13,736 nt of DNA, taken from assembly GCA_024626585.1 (NCBI GenBank), contig JANKJI010039932.1, forward strand, positions 1 through 13,736. Reading direction: 5' to 3'. The stretch comes from Ginkgo biloba (taxonomy: Eukaryota; Streptophyta; Ginkgoopsida; Ginkgoales; Ginkgoaceae). The translations under genes and the position numbers were made by a program. Shown here one piece after another: positions 1 to 8,035 of this stretch; the stretch's first letter is position 1; each line of letters starts with the position of its first letter. The notes beneath the pieces were generated by a model. It was given only the letters and a program-made list of their open reading frames with translations. It did not search any database and was not told where the DNA came from.

Positions 1-973
<973 letters not shown>

Positions 974-981
974 TACTAAAA

Positions 982-1398
982 ATGACCCTAAATCTTCGTG
1001 TACTGACTCCTAATCGAGTTGTTTGGGATTCGGAAGTGGAAGAAATCATCTCATCTACCAATAGTGGTCAAATTGGCGTATTACCAAACCACACTACACT
1101 TGTTACAGCTGTAGATATAGGAATTATGAAAATACGTCTCAATGGGCAGTGGTCAACTATGGCTTTGATGGGCGGTTTTGCCAGGATAGGCAACGATCAA
1201 ATTACCGTATTGGTAAATAATGCAGAGAAAGGTATCGACATCGATCCTCGAGAGGCTCGGGAAGCTTTTCAAATAGCTGAAGCTGACCTAGCTCGAGCTG
1301 AAGGCAAGAGACAAGCGATTGAGGCTAATGTAGCTCTCAAAAGAGCTAGAACACGATTAGAGGCTGTCAGTGCTACTTCGACTTCCGTCTCTAATTAA
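982..1398 (+). CDS. atpE: ATP synthase CF1 subunit epsilon
   Basis: Epsilon subunit of the chloroplast ATP synthase. It links the gamma stalk to the c-ring and inhibits ATP hydrolysis in the dark. The 138-residue protein starts [12 protein letters not shown] and carries the family stretches [10 protein letters not shown] and [13 protein letters not shown] in the N-terminal beta-sandwich. A C-terminal helical hairpin (about residues 88-130, rich in Ala, Glu and Arg, with [11 protein letters not shown] and [10 protein letters not shown]) follows. Length is close to the usual 130-140. The ATG at 982 lies 8 bases after the atpB stop and the two are surely cotranscribed. The nearest purine-rich box (GGAG, 963-966) is about 15 bases away, so translational coupling to atpB is more likely than an independent ribosome site. 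The gene is followed by a strong inverted repeat at 1458-1505. Confidence 0.97.
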   Translation: MTLNLRVLTPNRVVWDSEVEEIISSTNSGQIGVLPNHTTLVTAVDIGIMKIRLNGQWSTMALMGGFARIGNDQITVLVNNAEKGIDIDPREAREAFQIAEADLARAEGKRQAIEANVALKRARTRLEAVSATSTSVSN

Positions 1399-1457
1399 TC
1401 CATTCCAAAGAATCATCGGAAATCGATTCTATATTTCAATTTTTTTTGAATAGTAGA

Positions 1458-1500
1458 AAAACTTATTAGATGCCATCGATTCCTCAATGGTATCTAATAA

Positions 1501-1505
<5 letters not shown>
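1458..1505. terminator. Inverted repeat between convergent atpE and trnM
   Basis: Arms 1458-1476 and 1487-1505 are complementary over 19 bases with one G-U pair, around a 10-base loop. The repeat sits between atpE (plus) and trnM (minus), which converge here, and its right arm reaches the last base of trnM. In plastids such 3' inverted repeats mainly stabilise and define mRNA 3' ends rather than terminate efficiently. The outer bases 1451-1456 (TAGTAG) are also complementary to 1508-1513 inside the trnM acceptor stem, so the fold could extend into the tRNA. Confidence 0.75.
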
Positions 1506-1534
<29 letters not shown>

Positions 1535-1577
1535 CCGCCGTATGGAAGCGATACTCTAACCACTGAGTTAAGTGGGT
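1505..1577 (-). tRNA. trnM-CAU: Elongator tRNA-Met (CAU), with apparent editing-dependent positions
   Basis: A 73-base cloverleaf on the minus strand with anticodon CAU, lying between atpE and trnV where plastid trnM(e) is expected. The D stem (ACTC/GAGT) and T stem (ATTGG/CCAAT) are perfect. Two positions are abnormal. The acceptor stem has C4 opposite A69 (5' ACCCACT against 3' AGTAGGT), and the anticodon loop reads TCCATAC, with C at position 33 where U is nearly invariant. Both would be normalised by C-to-U editing. Otherwise the gene looks intact, so an edited functional tRNA is more likely than a pseudogene. Confidence 0.9.
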
Positions 1578-1704
1578 CATTTATCATCATAAGTAGAGTT
1601 GGACCTACGAGCAATTCTAAACGGAATTGGACTTATAAACAATATGCTCCTGGCAGAAATCGGATCGAACTTATCGCAATGTATTAGATCATGAAATCTC
1701 CACC

Positions 1705-1737
1705 TTGACAAAAGGTGATCCTTTTGGTTAGTATAAT
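1705..1737 (+). promoter_or_regulatory. Possible sigma70-type (PEP) promoter for trnV
   Basis: TTGACA at 1705-1710 and TATAAT at 1732-1737 are perfect bacterial-type boxes upstream of trnV, whose first base is 1756. The 21-base spacing is longer than the usual 17-19, so the -35 box may be fortuitous. The -10 box lies about 18 bases before the mature tRNA 5' end, which is plausible for a tRNA gene. Confidence 0.45.
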
Positions 1738-1755
1738 GTATCATTAAGAATGACA

Positions 1756-2370
1756 GGGGCTATAGCTCAGCAAGGTAGAGCACCTCGTTTACACGTGCGC
1801 CAATGCTTTTCAGGAGAGTTTATCGATTCATCCGATACACGAAATCGATATTATGTGAAAGATTGATGTCTTACTCCATCGATCTGGGGGAAAAATAGCA
1901 TGACAAAGATGAAGTTCGATCGGATTCTTATTCCGTATCTAGTTGATATGGTAAATCTCAGGTTCACTCAATGCTAGGCATAATGAGTGCAATACGGGGA
2001 CCTCAAAAGATCTTTTTTTTTCGCTCTATGAACTTTGGGGTGTACAAAGTCTCATATTTCACTTTTGGGGCGATGGAGGCTCTATTTGAGTCAATCTATG
2101 TCTAAACAAGGCAGACCTACGTCAAAGAAACCTTTTGAATTACTTTGGGATTGCTTCCGAAAAAGAAAAACTTGAGGCAAACGGAACCATCTTATTATCT
2201 TTCTGGAAGGAAAAGAATGGTGGACTAACCGATCTATCCATCAGTTAATGAAAGAGCCCAATGCAATAAAAATGCATGTTGGGTTCTTGGAACAGTTCAA
2301 AGAATTTAGATAATAAGAACTTCAATCTGTTCTACCGAGAAGGTCTACGGTTCGAGCCCGTATAGCCCTA
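1756..2370 (+). tRNA. trnV-UAC: tRNA-Val (UAC), split by a group II intron
   Basis: Exon 1 is 1756-1794 (39 bases, ending TTTACAC). Exon 2 is 2336-2370 (35 bases, starting CGAGAAGG). Joined, they form a cloverleaf with anticodon UAC in the loop TTTACAC. The acceptor stem pairs GGGGCTA with TAGCCCT, so the first pair is G-U rather than the A-U I expect in this gene. The T arm TACGG-TTCGAGC-CCGTA is perfect. The 541-base intron splits the gene in the anticodon arm, just 3' of the anticodon, as usual for plastid trnV-UAC. The gene lies on the same strand as atpB/E and ndhC. Confidence 0.96.
1795..2335 (+). other. Group II intron of trnV-UAC
   Basis: It begins GTGCG (group II consensus GUGYG) and ends TTCTAC, matching the 3' AY rule. 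A domain V hairpin is at about 2254-2286 (GAGCCC...GGGTTC). There is no maturase frame inside. Plastid trnV introns are group IIA and are thought to need MatK, encoded elsewhere in the plastome. Confidence 0.9.
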
Positions 2371-3957
2371 TACGTTCTACTCAATTTTTTTACTCCTATA
2401 TCCCTTATTAGAGTACCCATGACCCAGTCCTAACCTAAAGAGTCTTTTGGATCCTATCAACAATTCTCATATACTTATCAAGATCGATAGAAACATGGAA
2501 ACGGGGCAGATCATCAATTTTTATTGATCGAGGTTGATTTGATATCGGATGATCGGACTTATCGACCTCTGGAATCAAAAAGTCTGTTGGGGACAAAACT
2601 TTCACCTATGAGATCAAATTCTGGCGACTGCGGCCCGGAATAAGCCTTCTGCCCCATTGGAAGTTTCCACTAGACGATATATCTAAGATCATGTTATATC
2701 GGAATGAGTTCGAGCTCATAACGAACTGGGGAATTTTTGATACATTCCACGGATCGATACCGATCAATCCACAGATATCGAACTCCGTTATTCCAATTTT
2801 CTTTGAATACATGAGACGGGTTTCTATTCTATTTATCAAACGGAATTTCTTCTATATCTGTCCATACGTTAAATGCATAATACTGGTCAGGTTCCTTTCT
2901 GAAGAAGCTTCATCCTTCTAACTTGACCCACCCATTTCTATGGTCACTCGAGCCTTTTCTTTTTTTTATACTACGAATGGACGATGAAAACATACTCTTG
3001 GAACCATTCGTACAACAAACCGAAGCATCAACGCGCGTTCCAATTCTTTTAGAATTCATTTCAAATCTTTGACAATTGATATTTCCCCTTCCTCATCTTC
3101 TCCCAATACTGTAAGATGCTCACTACTTCCGTCGATAGATCCGATCCGAGAGCCTCCAAATTGATACATCTGTCCCATCACCTCCATAAGTATCTGACAA
3201 ATAACTTGATTGTCCCTAAGAGTAATCGTGTAAGATGGACCCGAAAAGGCCGAATTATCCAAATTGGATACATAAGCACTTCCTTTATTCTAAGGGATGG
3301 ATAGGTTCCTCGAGGTTGAATAGAATCTCTGGATTCACTGAATCTTAATATAGAAAGAACGAGCAGATACAGATAAAGTCAAACTTGTCGACGCATCCCG
3401 CATCAATAAAAAGAAGAACCCTCCGACGAGAAGAACTCGATTCGGATGGACAAGATCCGAATATCGAGATAGAAAATACAATCAATCCCAAGATTCTATA
3501 TAAATACCCAGATATTCCCTTACGTCACACAAGACCAGAGTCTATTGATGACCCGTTACAACTTGAATCATGTGGGATCTGGTGAACCAATGTGCAAAAC
3601 TGTGTTGTTGGAGGATCAATTCCTAGAAAAAAATCTATTGTTACTGTTCGGCGGTGCATGAAAATATATAAACGACTGATACGAAAAAGGAATGATTAGC
3701 CAGACTTTTCATTTTTGAAAAACTGGGGGTTTCACAATGAAACGAGAGGATTTCTCCCACATAAATACGTATACCCCTACATATCACATAGAACATATAG
3801 TAGTAGGATTTCATCGAATGAATTTCGGAATAAGCCATGGACGAAACAGGAATATGTAGATCGATGAGAATCAACTGTTCGGTATTTCGGGGGAGGAGTG
3901 ATGAATAAATCGACGAAGAAGATGGAATCATTTTATCCATTTCACAGGAGTCTATTT
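2371..3957. other. Long trnV-ndhC spacer, no intact gene recognised
   Basis: This stretch of about 1.6 kb between trnV and ndhC has no tRNA and no recognised gene. It holds several short open frames on both strands, of which the minus-strand set at 2559-3403 looks most protein-like and is listed separately. A small hairpin has arms 2972-2980 and 3004-3012 (TACGAATGG/CCATTCGTA). The ndhC promoter and 5' leader must lie near the right end, but I see no convincing -35/-10 pair there. Confidence 0.7.
2559..3403 (-). pseudogene. Unidentified protein-like reading frame, broken by stops and a shift
   Basis: I do not recognise this sequence. Reading leftwards from an ATG at 3403-3401, one frame runs to TGA at 3058-3056 and is interrupted by TGA (3337-3335) and TAG (3292-3290). 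Its best open part, 3289-3059, contains GPSYTITLRDNQVICQILME and ends in an acidic stretch (GEDEEGEISIVKDLK). An overlapping frame starts at ATG 3059-3057 and continues to 2559 through TGA (2912-2910), TAG (2831-2829), TAA (2696-2694) and TAG (2672-2670). Between those stops are balanced stretches such as KEPDQYYAFNVWTDIEEIPF and NWNNGVRYLWIDRYRSVE. The mix of charged and hydrophobic residues is unlike AT-rich noise, which suggests a decayed or inserted gene. Chance remains possible, and no function is claimed. Confidence 0.3.
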
Positions 3958-4365
3958 ATGTTTCTACTTCCCGAATATGATACTTTTTGGATCTTTTTAC
4001 TAATATCTAGCCTTATTCCTATTCTGACATTCCAAATTTCCAGAGCCTTGGCCCCCATTCGTAAAGGACCGGAGAAGCTCACTAGTTACGAATCGGGTAT
4101 AGAACCAACGGGAGATGCTTGGATCCAATTTCGGATTCGTTATTATATGTTCGCTCTAGTTTTTGTTATTTTTGATGTTGAAACAGTCTTCCTTTATCCA
4201 TGGGCTATGAGTTTCAATGTATTGGGTATATCTACCTTTATAGAAGTTTTGATTCTCGTGCTTATCTCAATTGTTGGTCCAGTTTATGCATGGCGAAAAG
4301 GAGCATTGGAATGGTCTCAGCTTCCGGGTATTTGGGTGGTAGAGAGGAAGTGGAAAATTTCATAA
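3958..4365 (+). CDS. ndhC: NDH complex subunit 3 (NdhC); stop probably made by RNA editing at 4318
   Basis: Membrane subunit of the thylakoid NDH complex, homologous to complex I ND3/NuoA. It has three hydrophobic segments (about residues 9-30, 62-82 and 88-110) and the family signatures [15 protein letters not shown] and [19 protein letters not shown] chose ATG 3958 (MFLLPEYD) because it matches the usual N terminus and AGGAG (3946-3950) lies 7 bases upstream. In the DNA the frame runs to TAA at 4363-4365 (135 residues), but the conserved C terminus ALEWS is followed by CAG at 4318-4320. A C-to-U edit there gives UAG and a 120-residue protein, the usual length. Other likely edits are T51 to M (C4109), S104 to L (C4268) and P108 to L (C4280). 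An in-frame ATG at 3901 would add 19 residues not typical of the family. Confidence 0.96.
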   Translation: MFLLPEYDTFWIFLLISSLIPILTFQISRALAPIRKGPEKLTSYESGIEPTGDAWIQFRIRYYMFALVFVIFDVETVFLYPWAMSFNVLGISTFIEVLILVLISIVGPVYAWRKGALEWSQLPGIWVVERKWKIS

Positions 4366-5156
4366 AGCCAATGAGGAATCCTATAGAGTCACCTTTACCT
4401 AATCGAACAACTCCAAATTCAGTTATTTCAACCACCCCGAATGATATGTCAAATTGGGCCAGACTCACCAGTTTATGGCCACTCCTTTATGGTACTAGTT
4501 GTTGTTCCATCGAATTTGCTTCATTAATAGGTTCGCGATTCGACTTTGATCGTTACGGTCTGGTACCAAGATCTAGTCCTAGACAAGCCGACCTCATCAT
4601 AACAGCTGGCACTGTGACCATGAAAATGGCTCCTTCTTTAGTGAGATTATATGAACAAATGCCCGAACCGAGATATGTAATTGCTATGGGAGCATGTACT
4701 ATTACAGGAGGAATGTTCAGTACAGATTCTTATAGTACCGTTCGTGGAGTGGATAAGTTAATTCCCGTAGATGTCTATTTGCCGGGTTGCCCACCTAAAC
4801 CAGAGGTTATTATAGATGCTATAACAAAACTTCGTGAGAAGATAGCTCGAGAAATATATGAAGATAGGACCGAGCCCCAACAAGTGAAGAGATATTTCGC
4901 TAGAAATCATAGGTTTTGTGTCGGGCATAGTATTCATACTGGGAACTATGATCAGAAGTTACTCCATCAATCTTCTGAACCTCGATTCGGATCTACTTTC
5001 AAGATACCCTCCGGAACATTTGGAAAATACGAGAGTTCGGTATCCTTCCAAGAATCGAGGAATGAGGAATCGTTAGTGGAGAATAACGAACAGGAAATTA
5101 ATTTTCAAAAATTCCATTGGAAATGTCAAATACTTATATGGATACTTCTGCAATAA
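4311..5156 (+). CDS. ndhK: NDH complex subunit K (NdhK), iron-sulfur subunit
   Basis: Stromal-arm subunit homologous to NuoB/PSST, which binds the 4Fe-4S cluster N2 next to the quinone site. The four cluster cysteines are visible: the CC pair in [10 protein letters not shown], one in GACTITGG and one in [10 protein letters not shown] take ATG 4311 ([10 protein letters not shown]), which overlaps the ndhC end as in other plants. An in-frame ATG at 4371 (MRNPIESP) is an alternative giving 20 residues fewer. The protein is 281 residues from 4311, longer than the roughly 225-250 usual. The part after KYESSVSF (CAA at 5049-5051) is not a conserved end I know, and C-to-U editing of that CAA would give 246 residues. 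TCC at 4506-4508 (CCS) is a likely edit to Phe. The ndhJ start follows 11 bases after the stop. Confidence 0.95.
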   Translation: MVSASGYLGGREEVENFIKPMRNPIESPLPNRTTPNSVISTTPNDMSNWARLTSLWPLLYGTSCCSIEFASLIGSRFDFDRYGLVPRSSPRQADLIITAGTVTMKMAPSLVRLYEQMPEPRYVIAMGACTITGGMFSTDSYSTVRGVDKLIPVDVYLPGCPPKPEVIIDAITKLREKIAREIYEDRTEPQQVKRYFARNHRFCVGHSIHTGNYDQKLLHQSSEPRFGSTFKIPSGTFGKYESSVSFQESRNEESLVENNEQEINFQKFHWKCQILIWILLQ

Positions 5157-5167
5157 ATACTAATAAA

Positions 5168-5644
5168 ATGCAGGGTAGATTATCCGCTTGGCTAGCCAAG
5201 CATAAGTTAGCTCATAGACCTCTGGGTTTTGATTACCAAGGCATAGAAATTTTACAGATCAAATATGAAGATTGGGCCTCTATAGCTGTCGCTTTATATG
5301 TTTATGGTTTCAATTATCTCCGTTCTCAGTGTGCCTATGATGTAGCGCCAGGGGGATCGTTGGCTAGTGTATATCATCTTACGAAAATACAGGATAATGC
5401 GGATCAACCCGAAGAGGTATGTATAAAAGTTTTTGTCCCGAGGAAAGATCCCAGAATCCCGTCTGTTTTCCGTATTTGGAAAAGTGCTGATTTTCAGGAA
5501 CGGGAATCTTATGATATGTTGGGAATCCTCCATGAAAGTCATCCACGTTTGAAACGTATATTGATGCCTGAGAGTTGGATTGGTTGGCCTTTACGCAAAG
5601 ATTATATTGCACCTCATTTCTATGAGATACAAGATGCTCATTGA
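5168..5644 (+). CDS. ndhJ: NDH complex subunit J (NdhJ)
   Basis: Stromal-arm subunit homologous to NuoC (30 kDa subunit), working with NdhH and NdhK near the quinone reduction site. The 158-residue protein starts [14 protein letters not shown] and has the family stretches [21 protein letters not shown] and, near the C terminus, [17 protein letters not shown] followed by [20 protein letters not shown]. It ends YEIQDAH. The length equals the usual 158. The frame is open upstream from 5117, but ATG 5168 is the conserved start and falls after the ndhK stop. No strong ribosome box precedes it, consistent with reinitiation after ndhK on the shared ndhC-K-J transcript. ARG in VFRIW (CGT) replaces the usual Trp and cannot be restored by one C-to-U edit. 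Confidence 0.97.
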   Translation: MQGRLSAWLAKHKLAHRPLGFDYQGIEILQIKYEDWASIAVALYVYGFNYLRSQCAYDVAPGGSLASVYHLTKIQDNADQPEEVCIKVFVPRKDPRIPSVFRIWKSADFQERESYDMLGILHESHPRLKRILMPESWIGWPLRKDYIAPHFYEIQDAH

Positions 5645-6093
5645 ATGGGATAGAAGTAAACAATCTTCACTTTTGCAATTAGAGATCTTCAATTTGAGGA
5701 ATATCTCACATTTCAGATGGAATAGGAGAAATAGACTCCTGTTAGTACCGTAATAGAATCCTTATCCATTCACATTATTCCATCTTATTGGATCTGAAAG
5801 ATACCTATTCGGGATGAATTAATGAATCCAAATCTTTCGTTTATGCATCATAAACTATGTATCACGCATACATCATGTACGAGAGGGAGAAGAAGAATCC
5901 TATTTTACCCGTACTAGTTCCAATTGGTAATAGATTTTATCTACTTCGACTGTCGAACTTTCCCATAATTCTGAGTTCTCGAACCAATTTATAGATACGT
6001 ACAGAGTACCGAGATTCAATTAGAATGAGTAAAGACAATATGAACAAAGAGGAGAACGGAACATATTGATTCATCGATCTATTATGATGGGGT

Positions 6094-6127
6094 GTATCTA
6101 TATGTACGTACATATACATATAGATAC
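6094..6127. repeat. Perfect 13-bp inverted repeat
   Basis: Arms GTATCTATATGTA (6094-6106) and TACATATAGATAC (6115-6127) are exactly complementary, with an 8-base loop. It lies between convergent ndhJ and trnF and could shape a transcript 3' end. Confidence 0.8.
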
Positions 6128-6197
6128 ATAGATGTGCATATGGATAACTGTGTATTATGATCTAGTTATATACGGATATGGATGAGTATGCATGCCA

Positions 6198-6267
6198 ATC
6201 TATATCCATTTATCCATATCCATCTATATAGATGGATATAGATTTCTATCTATTTAGATAGATATGA
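6198..6267. repeat. Cluster of overlapping palindromes built on TATCCAT/ATGGATA
   Basis: A perfect 24-base palindrome fills 6216-6239 (ATATCCATCTAT and its complement). The outer pair 6198-6209 with 6233-6244 (ATCTATATCCAT/ATGGATATAGAT) offers an alternative fold. A further 8-base hairpin TCTATCTA-TT-TAGATAGA follows at about 6246-6263. Such runs probably arose by slippage and local inversion. Confidence 0.75.
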
Positions 6268-6279
6268 GTCTGTATGCCA

Positions 6280-6310
6280 TGCCAGGAACCAGATTTGAAC
6301 TGGTGGCACG

Positions 6311-6347
<37 letters not shown>

Positions 6348-6352
6348 CCGGC
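6280..6352 (-). tRNA. trnF-GAA: tRNA-Phe (GAA)
   Basis: A 73-base cloverleaf on the minus strand. The acceptor stem GCCGGGA pairs with TCCTGGC (one G-U), and the D arm is GCTCAGTTGGTAGAGC. The anticodon stem GAGGA/TCCTC holds the loop CTGAAAA (anticodon GAA), and the T arm is ACCAG-TTCAAAT-CTGGT. It lies between ndhJ and trnL on the opposite strand from ndhJ, the standard plastid arrangement. Confidence 0.98.
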
Positions 6353-6715
6353 TCTTTCCTGTGCGTCATCCTAACGTAGGACCTGAACTTGTGTCAACTG
6401 AAGGGACCAAAAAAGAGGGATTTTCACAGTTTTGAAAATGATTCTGATTTTCCATCAGAAAGTAACCATTTATGAGAAGGACTGTTAACGATTGAAAAAT
6501 TGACAATTCCCTGTCCATATATATGAATCATATATCACAAAGTGAATTGATCATAGAACGAACTTGTCATAAGATCAAAAGATTCCTGTTTCTATTTCTT
6601 CATAAAGTGGTGGGTTGAATGAAAAGAATGAATATTTGAAAGTGATAATTACAAGTTATCGACGAAATTGGAAAAATGAGAAATCAGTTATTCGGGAATG
6701 AACTATACCCTTTTT
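6353..6715. other. trnL-trnF spacer, nothing recognised
   Basis: The standard trnL-trnF intergenic spacer used in plant phylogenetics, 363 bases here. The only structure noted is a small palindrome near 6516-6530 (TATATGA/TCATATA). No complete or partial trnF duplicate was seen. Confidence 0.7.
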
Positions 6716-6765
6716 TGGGAATAGAGGGACTTGAACCCTCACGGTCTATAAAGCCGACGGATTTT

Positions 6766-7265
6766 CCTCTTACTGCAATTCGCATTGTTGTTGGCATTGA
6801 CGTGTAGAATTGGACTATATCTTTATCCTCGTCCGATCATTTCTTCCCAAACTTCATCCGACTCCCTCTTTAGGGTAGTTCAGAATTGGATTACTTAATG
6901 TAAAATAATTCCTTCAACTTGGGATTGACCCAAGCATCTTACCTTACTAATAGTGAAATGCATAGTGAAATGCATAAAATGATCCAATCCAAGTCCTGAT
7001 CATGATCTTTTTTGGTAGTATATACCAACCCCACTTCCAAAGTGTAAATGGAGAGATTTTTCTATAGATACAGTACTGGGTAAAACGATCTTTATTCGTT
7101 AGAATAGCTTCCATCGAGTCTCTGCACCTATCCCTTCTCTTCCTGGGAGAATAATGTCTCCGTAAACCGGATTTGGCTCAGGATTGCCCATTCGAAATAT
7201 CCCGGGGTTCCCTGGATTTGAAAGCTATCACTTAGTAGGTTTCCATACCAAGGCTCAATTCGATC
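6766..7265 (-). other. Group I intron of trnL
   Basis: A 500-base intron between positions 34 and 35 of the tRNA, the ancient cyanobacterial position. The last intron base is G (complement of 6766), as required. The conserved core GGGCAATCCTGAGCCAAATC reads on the minus strand at about 7170-7190. The 5' splice-site helix P1 can form between the exon end CTC plus GA and the intron segment TTGAG. There is no homing endonuclease frame. Confidence 0.92.
6951..6974. repeat. Tandem 12-bp duplication inside the trnL intron
   Basis: TAGTGAAATGCA occurs twice head to tail (6951-6962 and 6963-6974). It lies away from the intron core seen here and is probably a slippage product in a variable peripheral loop. 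Confidence 0.85.
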
Positions 7266-7300
7266 GAGTCCGTAGCGTCTACCAATTCCGCCATATCCCC

Positions 7301-7682
7301 TTCTTGGGGAACAGGATCATGCTGTAATCGAATCCCATTATTTCATTTCCATCAGAGTTATTCGTTGGATATCCATTCTATATTGGGAGAGATGCTCTTT
7401 CTTACCATTTCCACTCGAATATAACATAACTGAAAAGGATTATATCCTTTCCGCATCTCCCACGCAATGTTCTTCTCCCTTCCGGTTCGATTCAGAATAG
7501 TGAAACGATCGATATTGATTGATCCTTCTTCCTCCCTTTCCTTCGAACGGATCCACGTTCAAGCAATGTTTCATTGTAATCTAGATTGCGTTATCGAGTC
7601 CGATTCGATAGAATTGCTAAGATTCTGAAGAGATTTATGGATCTCATACCAATGAGTATATAGCTATATCCCATTCATATAA
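7301..7682. other. trnT-trnL spacer, nothing recognised
   Basis: 382 bases between divergent trnL (minus) and trnT (plus), so promoters for both should lie here. I see no clear paired -35/-10 boxes on either strand. A small hairpin AAAGGAT-TAT-ATCCTTT is near 7434-7450. Confidence 0.6.
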
Positions 7683-7755
7683 GCCTGCTTAGCTCAGAGG
7701 TTAGAGCATCGCACTTGTAATGCGATGGTCATCGGTTCGATCCCGATAGTCGGCT
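7683..7755 (+). tRNA. trnT-UGU: tRNA-Thr (UGU)
   Basis: A 73-base cloverleaf on the plus strand. The D arm is GCTCAGAGGTTAGAGC, the anticodon stem CGCA/TGCG surrounds the anticodon TGT (ACTTGTAA), and the T arm is ATCGG-TTCGATC-CCGAT. The acceptor stem GCCTGCT/AGTCGGC has a T4-C69 mismatch and a G-U pair. As I recall, a mismatch at this pair is shared by plastid trnT-UGU in other plants, so it is not taken as decay. Confidence 0.96.
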
Positions 7756-8024
7756 CTTTGTTATTTTCTTCATTTCTTTCCACGATCCATAATGTTTCGT
7801 GGAGATCAAGGAATATGGAGACGACTCCTTCTTCCAATCGTTGGTCCACCGAATCCGTCATGATCACTTCCAACTAGAAACGAAATGAATGATTGGAGCA
7901 GATCTACTTGGATCTCTCCAAACAGATTTCGAAAGAGATCTTTGTTCTCTATATCAAAGAATTCCAATATTCGTACGATTTATACTATTCCCCTTTCCAG
8001 TACCATTTCTTCATTTCGTGAAAT

Positions 8025-8030
8025 AAGGAG
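8025..8030 (+). promoter_or_regulatory. Strong ribosome binding site of rps4
   Basis: AAGGAG lies 5 bases before the rps4 ATG and is complementary to the 3' end of plastid 16S rRNA. It fixes the rps4 start at 8036. Confidence 0.8.
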
Positions 8031-8035
8031 TTTTT

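Larger units (their letters stand above)
5645..6279. other. ndhJ-trnF spacer, AT-rich, no gene seen
   Basis: The left part shows nothing recognisable. The right part, from about 6090, is a run of ATAT/GATA/CATA words with several perfect palindromes, listed separately. Short frames here are too compositionally biased to support a gene. ndhJ 3' end signals and trnF downstream sequence share this space because the two genes converge. Confidence 0.75.
6716..7300 (-). tRNA. trnL-UAA: tRNA-Leu with group I intron; DNA anticodon CAA, expected UAA after editing
   Basis: Exon 1 is 7266-7300 (35 bases, ending ACGGACTC). Exon 2 is 6716-6765 (50 bases, starting AAAATCCG). Joined, they give an 85-base class II tRNA with a perfect anticodon stem ACGGA/TCCGT. 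The loop reads CTCAAAA, so the encoded anticodon is CAA. At this locus, between trnF and trnT and with this intron, plants carry UAA. The change is a T-to-C at position 34, also the last base of the 5' exon. C-to-U editing of this base is reported for the moss Takakia, and I recall similar CAA forms in ferns. The acceptor stem GGGGATA/TATTCCC pairs with one G-U. Identity of the locus is certain; editing is inferred. Confidence 0.95.

Noticed and set aside
2691-2921. 76-codon plus-strand frame in the trnV-ndhC spacer
   Set aside because: Complement of the more protein-like minus-strand frames; no motif or ribosome site.
3641-3940. 99-codon minus-strand frame upstream of ndhC
   Set aside because: Low-complexity mix of Ser, Tyr and Ile, no recognisable motif, antisense to the probable ndhC leader.
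5117-5167. N-terminal extension of ndhJ
   Set aside because: The family start MQGRLSAW is at 5168 and the extension would overlap ndhK with no conserved residues.
6953-6974. Tandem duplication as a possible trnL or trnF pseudogene copy
   Set aside because: The repeated unit is 12 bases of intron sequence without any tRNA stem.
7683-7755. trnT acceptor mismatch T4-C69 as a sign of decay or editing
   Set aside because: C-to-U would give U-U, which is no repair, and a mismatch at this pair appears in trnT-UGU of other plants as I recall.
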